Source of the DNA: Halocynthiibacter styelae
GTDB taxonomy: Bacteria > Pseudomonadota > Alphaproteobacteria > Rhodobacterales > Rhodobacteraceae
Direction of reading: 5' to 3'
NCBI RefSeq assembly: GCF_016123485.1
Contig: NZ_JADCKQ010000010.1
Coordinates: 106,047 to 170,046, forward strand
DNA length: 64,000 bases
The notes beneath the pieces were generated by a model, which ran no database searches, was not told where the DNA came from, and saw only the letters and a list, made by a program, of their open reading frames with translations. Of this stretch, positions 60,427 through 64,000 are shown one piece after another. A program made the position numbers and the translations under genes. Position 1 is the first letter of the stretch, and every line of letters begins with the position of its first letter.

Positions 60427-61251
60427 TTAATGGGCAGATTTACCCCCTGCCTCGCGTTCGCGGTTCAGTTTGCGCTGATAGCCGGACTGGATGATCTCAA
60501 CTGCGAACAGAACGATGACCGCGAAATAGAAGGTGGATTTGGACATTGGGATGATCTCGTAACCGAACACTTTCAGCGCCAGCGCATCATCATGCACCGC
60601 ATGTGCTGCAGCCTGGCCGGCTTCGCCCAGCAGAACCACACCCACGATCAGCAGGATGAACAGGCCCAGGACCTCATACATTCGGTTCTTTTCCAGGAAC
60701 TTCGTCACACCGTCAGCCAGAACCAGCATCGCAAGACCAGACATCAGGATCGCGGCTGCCAGGATCGGGAAGACATCGGTGATCGCAAGGGCGGACAGAA
60801 TTGAGTCAAAGCTGAAGATCAGGTTCATCATCACGATCAGCGTGATCACCTGGGCGGCAGATTTGCCGGACTTGTTCTCAACATCCGTATCCAGGTGACT
60901 GACGGACAGCATGTGAGAAATCTCTTTCACCGCCGTATACATGATGAAGACACCACCGATGATGAAAACCACAGTGGCAAAGTTCACGCCGCCTTCGAGA
61001 ATACCCGGCATGTCGAAGATATGGAAAGGTGCTGCCATGGCGTCGATCAGGCGGATCATGACGAACAGCAGAACAACACGCAGGGCCACCGCAATGATGA
61101 TGCCCCAGAAACGCACAGATTTCTGCGCTTCCTTTGGCGCGCGCTGACTCTCAATAGAGATGTAAAGAAGGTTATCAAACCCAAGCACCGCCTGCAGGAA
61201 GCAAAGCATCAGAAGGTTACCCAGGTTTTCGAAAGTTAAAAGTTCGGACAT
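60427..61251 (-). CDS. TerC family integral membrane protein
   Basis: This 274-residue protein has about seven or eight helices and TerC hallmarks: MLCFLQAVLGFDNLLYISIESQRAPKEAQKSVRFWGI with the conserved Asp-Asn pair, then VMMNLIFSFDSILSALAI with Asp-Ser, and YEVLGLFILLIVGVVLL. TerC/Alx proteins have been tied to manganese export and to metal loading of exported proteins, and are central to Ter-associated stress modules. It lies 89 bases upstream of the microprotein gene on the same strand, so it heads the telA-xpaC run. Confidence 0.92.
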   Translation of the reverse strand: MSELLTFENLGNLLMLCFLQAVLGFDNLLYISIESQRAPKEAQKSVRFWGIIIAVALRVVLLFVMIRLIDAMAAPFHIFDMPGILEGGVNFATVVFIIGGVFIMYTAVKEISHMLSVSHLDTDVENKSGKSAAQVITLIVMMNLIFSFDSILSALAITDVFPILAAAILMSGLAMLVLADGVTKFLEKNRMYEVLGLFILLIVGVVLLGEAGQAAAHAVHDDALALKVFGYEIIPMSKSTFYFAVIVLFAVEIIQSGYQRKLNREREAGGKSAH

Positions 61252-61343
61252 TGGCCGCTCCGGCTTACAGAAATCGTTTCGCCGTTTTTGCTTAAATTGG
61301 CGTCATTTGTAAATGGTGCAGTCTGCCGGAGAATTCCCCGTAA

Positions 61344-62054
61344 CTATTTGCGAATGATGTTTGCGACACGGGCGGCGATGGCGCGGCTGGCCTTGGGAGA
61401 CGGGTGAATCAAGTCAAACGCATGGTAAGAACGGTCGCCATGGGGAACGAGATCCCGAAGGGAAACATAATGTACGCCAGGATCTTTGCGGGTGGCTGTG
61501 ATCAGACGCCGTTCCAGTTCATTTCCTTCATCTGCACAGTTTTCAATAAGGGAACCGACACCGGGGCTGCGTAAATATCCCACATAAATGACCTGTGCAC
61601 CGGTGGCCCGAAGGCGGGACAAAAGGTTGGGAATTGCCCCCCAGTTGCCATCTTCCGACGCAAGAAGGTTCAGACGTTCAGAGCAGGCGTTGCATCCGCA
61701 TCCCAGAAACAGATCATTTCCACCGCCATTCAGAACAATCCAGTCCCGTTGCCCGGGCTGAAATTGCTGAGGTATATTCAGGCCCATTGCGGCGCCAAGG
61801 GGTGTTCTTCGGATGACAGAGGCACCTAGGGCTGAACGATCAAGCACCGGCTGGTGCAGATCAGCTTCCAGTTGTTGCGCTACGGACTGCCCAGAACGCC
61901 GGTTCCAGGCCATCAGAGAATCCCCCATCAGAAGAATTCGGTCATTTCCTCCTGGCGATGTGGTTTCCGCGCAGGCTGTTACAAGTTGAAGTGCAATAAA
62001 TATGGATATCAGGCGAAGAAAAAAACTGGCGAGAAACTGTTTACCGTACTGCAT
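61344..62054 (-). CDS. SGNH/GDSL hydrolase lipoprotein
   Basis: This 236-residue exported protein has a signal peptide with a lipobox-like LQLVTAC. The SGNH blocks are ILLMGDSLMAWNRR (nucleophile Ser), GALGAS-type SALGASVIRR, LNGGGNDLF (Gly and Asn of the oxyanion hole) and DLIHPSPKAS (Asp-His). Its target is probably an ester on a lipid or polysaccharide in the periplasm. It starts 132 bases before the rluB gene end and is likely its own transcription unit. Confidence 0.88.
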   Translation of the reverse strand: MQYGKQFLASFFLRLISIFIALQLVTACAETTSPGGNDRILLMGDSLMAWNRRSGQSVAQQLEADLHQPVLDRSALGASVIRRTPLGAAMGLNIPQQFQPGQRDWIVLNGGGNDLFLGCGCNACSERLNLLASEDGNWGAIPNLLSRLRATGAQVIYVGYLRSPGVGSLIENCADEGNELERRLITATRKDPGVHYVSLRDLVPHGDRSYHAFDLIHPSPKASRAIAARVANIIRK

Positions 62055-62186
62055 TGAAACCTGTCTTTCCGGGGGATCAGATGATCGTATTGCACCAGAA
62101 AACAGTCAACCAACTGCATGTGTCAATGCATTAGGGTTATCTTTCTGCCTTTGCATTCATCCCCCGGGAGAAATAAGAGCCTGCTA

Positions 62187-63122
62187 TCAGCGTCTTGTTG
62201 GCTTCCTGGGGGGGGCGTTTTTGCTTCTGCGGTCCGGGCGTTTACCTGCAGAAGCTTTCTGTGAACCTGCCCCGGCATCAGCCCTTTGTGCCGCGGGCTG
62301 TGATCTGGTCGGCTTCTTCCCATGTGTCCCGGATTTCAGGCCGGGTTTGCGACGGCGCGTAACCGTTGGCTTTTCATCCGCACCATCAAGCCCCAGCTGA
62401 TCGCGCACAACACGTGATTTCAGTTCTTCAACCTCACCGGCTTTCAGGGATCCGATCTGGAAGGGGCCGTAGCTTACGCGCAGCAACCGGTTCACCTCGA
62501 AGCCAATCGCAGACATAGCACGACGGATTTCACGGTTTTTACCTTCGCGGATTGCGATGGTCAGCCAGGCGTTGGCGCCTTGCTGCCGGTCCAGCGTCAC
62601 CTGCATGGGCTGGAACCTCTCACCCTCTACCGTGATCCCTTTGCGCAGAGGTTCAAAGTTTTCATCCTTTGGCCGGCCGTTCACACGGACGCGATACCGT
62701 CGCAACCATCCGGTGGAGGGCAGTTCCATCTGGCGTTTCAGCGCGCCGTCATTTGTCAGAAGCAGCAGGCCTTCGGAATTCAGGTCAAGCCGTCCGACGC
62801 TCATCACCCGCGGCATGCCTTCGGGCAGGTTGTCAAAGACAGTGTCGCGGCCTTTTTCGTCGCGTGCGGATGTCACAAGGCCCGTCGGCTTATAATATAG
62901 CCAGACACGCGGTGCATCCGGTTCGGCCAGAAGTTCACCTTTTACAGTGATCTTGTCTTTCTCTGTCACGTTCAGGGCAGGGCTGTCGATCAGCTTGCCG
63001 TTGACGGTCACATGACCATCGGCAATCAGACGTTCGGCATCCCGACGCGAGGCAACACCAGCGCGGGCGATAACTTTGGCGATCCTGTCACCGGTGCGGG
63101 GGGCTTGGGCTTTATCTGTCAT
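62187..63122 (-). CDS. rluB: 23S rRNA pseudouridine synthase (RluB/RsuA family)
   Basis: This 311-residue enzyme has an N-terminal S4 RNA-binding domain (DRIAKVIARAGVASRRDAERLIADGHVTVNGKLI) and the catalytic domain with SVGRLDLNSEGLLLLTNDG, holding the active Asp, followed by WLRRYRVRVNGRP. The C-terminal tail of about 70 residues is basic and low in complexity (RRKPGLKSGTHGKKPTRSQ, ending PPRKPTRR), typical of alphaproteobacterial RluB. It diverges from tadA. Confidence 0.9.
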   Translation of the reverse strand: MTDKAQAPRTGDRIAKVIARAGVASRRDAERLIADGHVTVNGKLIDSPALNVTEKDKITVKGELLAEPDAPRVWLYYKPTGLVTSARDEKGRDTVFDNLPEGMPRVMSVGRLDLNSEGLLLLTNDGALKRQMELPSTGWLRRYRVRVNGRPKDENFEPLRKGITVEGERFQPMQVTLDRQQGANAWLTIAIREGKNREIRRAMSAIGFEVNRLLRVSYGPFQIGSLKAGEVEELKSRVVRDQLGLDGADEKPTVTRRRKPGLKSGTHGKKPTRSQPAAQRADAGAGSQKASAGKRPDRRSKNAPPRKPTRR

Positions 63123-63197
63123 AGGGAGGCTTTACCCTGTCTCTGTGTAAAGGGAAAGATACTTGGCAGGCGCGCCACACCAGGGCATGACTGAGAT

Positions 63198-63656
63198 ATG
63201 ACAGGTTTCACATCCTATATGGGCGCAGCCCTTGAAGAAGCGCAGCTTGCCGCTGGCCGGGGCGAAGTGCCTGTCGGTGCTGTTCTTGTCTCACCTCAGG
63301 GGGATATTCTCGCACAGGCTGGTAATCGCACCCGTGAACTCAATGATCCATCTGCCCATGCTGAAGTGCTTGTGATCCGTGAGGCCTGCGCAAAGCTTGG
63401 TCAGGAACGTCTGCCAGGCTGTGAACTCTGGGTGACACTGGAACCTTGTCCGATGTGTGCGATGCTGATTTCATCTGCACGGATTGCCCGTCTTATATAT
63501 GCGGCCTCTGACCCGAAATCCGGGGGCATTGAACAGGGGCCATGTATATATAGTCACGCACAGGCCCATCACGTGCCCGAAGTGATCGATGGCGTGCGCG
63601 AACCGGAAGCCGCCGCGCTGTTACGTGATTTCTTTGCGCAGCGACGCTCTTCCTGA
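63198..63656 (+). CDS. tadA: tRNA-specific adenosine deaminase / nucleoside deaminase
   Basis: The 152-residue zinc deaminase converts the wobble adenosine of tRNA-Arg to inosine. Zinc and catalytic residues are visible: His54 and Glu56 in PSAHAEVLVI, Cys84 and Cys87 in LEPCPMCAML, and the TadA-type ending with DPKSGGIEQGPCIYSH and LLRDFFAQRR. It diverges from rluB, 75 bases apart. Confidence 0.92.
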   Translation: MTGFTSYMGAALEEAQLAAGRGEVPVGAVLVSPQGDILAQAGNRTRELNDPSAHAEVLVIREACAKLGQERLPGCELWVTLEPCPMCAMLISSARIARLIYAASDPKSGGIEQGPCIYSHAQAHHVPEVIDGVREPEAAALLRDFFAQRRSS

Positions 63657-63885
63657 AATTTCGGGTGCGGATTCGGAAAACCACAGGTGACTCGCATCCG
63701 TTTCCGGGGTTTCTGCCTGCGATTCCAGGAGAAGTTACTCTGCTTGGGGTGCTATCACCTGTTTTCTCTGGGGGGGTGGTATATTGGGGTGCGGTTGTTG
63801 ATGAGTTTTTGACTAAGTATATCTGTTTGAAATCAATGCCTTACTTCAAAAGATAAAAAAGCTTCACGGAAAATGTAAAAAGGGG
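63657..63885. other. Intergenic region before an rRNA-like promoter
   Basis: No gene is supported. A 63-codon frame crosses it without a ribosome-binding site or family resemblance. The T/A-rich end (from about 63790) could be an upstream promoter element. Confidence 0.5.
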
Positions 63886-64000
63886 TTGCGGGTGTTGGCG
63901 TATAACCCTAGAACCCACTTCACCGGCAGGGCGACACGGAAACGAGACGCACTACTGGGGCAGCGGATGGGTCGCAAGGCACTGAAGTGAAGATAAGAAT
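63886..64000 (+). promoter_or_regulatory. Strong promoter and probable rRNA operon leader (continues past window)
   Basis: TTGCGG (63886-63891), a 17-base spacer and TAGAAC (63909-63914) form a promoter preceded by an A/T-rich stretch. The following ACCCACTTCACCGGC, GGGCGACACGGAAACGAGACG and GAAGTGAAGATAAGAAT are like 16S leader sequences I recall from Rhodobacterales. The window ends before the 16S gene would begin, so this is inference. Confidence 0.5.

Noticed and set aside
63665..63856. A 63-codon frame after tadA.
   Set aside because: No ribosome-binding site, irregular composition and no family resemblance; it lies just before an rRNA-like promoter.
63886..63906. TTGCGG paired with TATAAC as promoter hexamers.
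   Set aside because: The spacing is only nine bases; TAGAAC at 17 bases is the better -10 partner.
1..64000. CRISPR arrays, insertion sequences, prophage genes and tRNA genes.
   Set aside because: No regularly spaced direct repeats, transposase or integrase motifs, or cloverleaf sequences were found in the intergenic regions read.

Overview
The window looks like a chromosomal segment of a Rhodobacterales (roseobacter-type) alphaproteobacterium. The pointers are moderately high GC, a hmuSTUV/hmuR haem locus with an iron-Rhodo-box-like promoter element, a PuuD-type membrane urate hydroxylase, a PuuE-UraD fusion, DUF2927 and DUF1523-like genes, and a sequence at the right edge that resembles an rRNA operon promoter and leader. 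No transposase, integrase, tRNA or CRISPR array is visible. Two or three AT-rich single genes look acquired.

Layout. 1-5.7 kb: end of a rhomboid protease, a possible Imm11/DUF1629-like protein, suhB-type phosphatase, a D-2-hydroxyacid dehydrogenase, an SH3-domain exported protein and an acyl-CoA dehydrogenase. 5.7-7.3 kb: two adjoining decayed genes, an aminotransferase (stop codon plus internal deletion) and the C-terminal half of an acetolactate-synthase-like enzyme. 7.3-16.2 kb: a complete haem uptake locus, hmuSTUV facing left and hmuR, a small exported protein, exbB, two exbD and tonB facing right, with an iron-responsive promoter candidate between. 16.3-18.7 kb: succinate-semialdehyde dehydrogenase and an alpha/beta hydrolase.

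18.9-26.3 kb: an eight-gene rightward array encoding a coiled-coil protein, four small or medium membrane proteins, two soluble proteins of unknown function and an unusual AAA+ ATPase. I know of no characterised function for it, and it is the best candidate here for an undescribed system. An AT-rich membrane protein gene interrupts it.

26.4-36.2 kb: double-domain aldehyde dehydrogenase with deoC, then rpe, transaldolase, ureidoglycine aminohydrolase, a histidine phosphatase, a strongly folded non-coding stretch ending in a classic terminator, and a YjhX-like toxin followed by a GNAT protein. 36.3-45.3 kb: purine/urate degradation: NCS2 permease, AllA, PuuE-UraD fusion, UraH, PuuD, a LysR regulator and an AbrB-type membrane protein, with a TetR/SDR pair inserted. 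With the ureidoglycine aminohydrolase at 32.9 kb this covers most steps from urate to glyoxylate; the allantoate-hydrolysing step is missing. 46-51.3 kb: the glycine cleavage genes gcvT-gcvH-gcvP beside a divergent XRE-cupin regulator with paired palindromes between. 51.3-53.8 kb: AT-rich orphan gene, a second NCS2 permease, PhnA-like protein.

53.8-61.3 kb: a leftward run terC - 27-codon gene - xpaC - telA - DUF2927 lipoprotein - SPFH/GYF protein - cytochrome b561 - zinc-ribbon membrane protein - dtd. It has the parts list of a Ter-linked membrane stress complex, in a Rhodobacterales-specific arrangement. 61.3-64 kb: SGNH lipoprotein, RluB-type pseudouridine synthase, TadA and the rRNA-leader-like edge. 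A dispersed multi-hairpin repeat family recurs at gene 3' ends, with co-varying stems.
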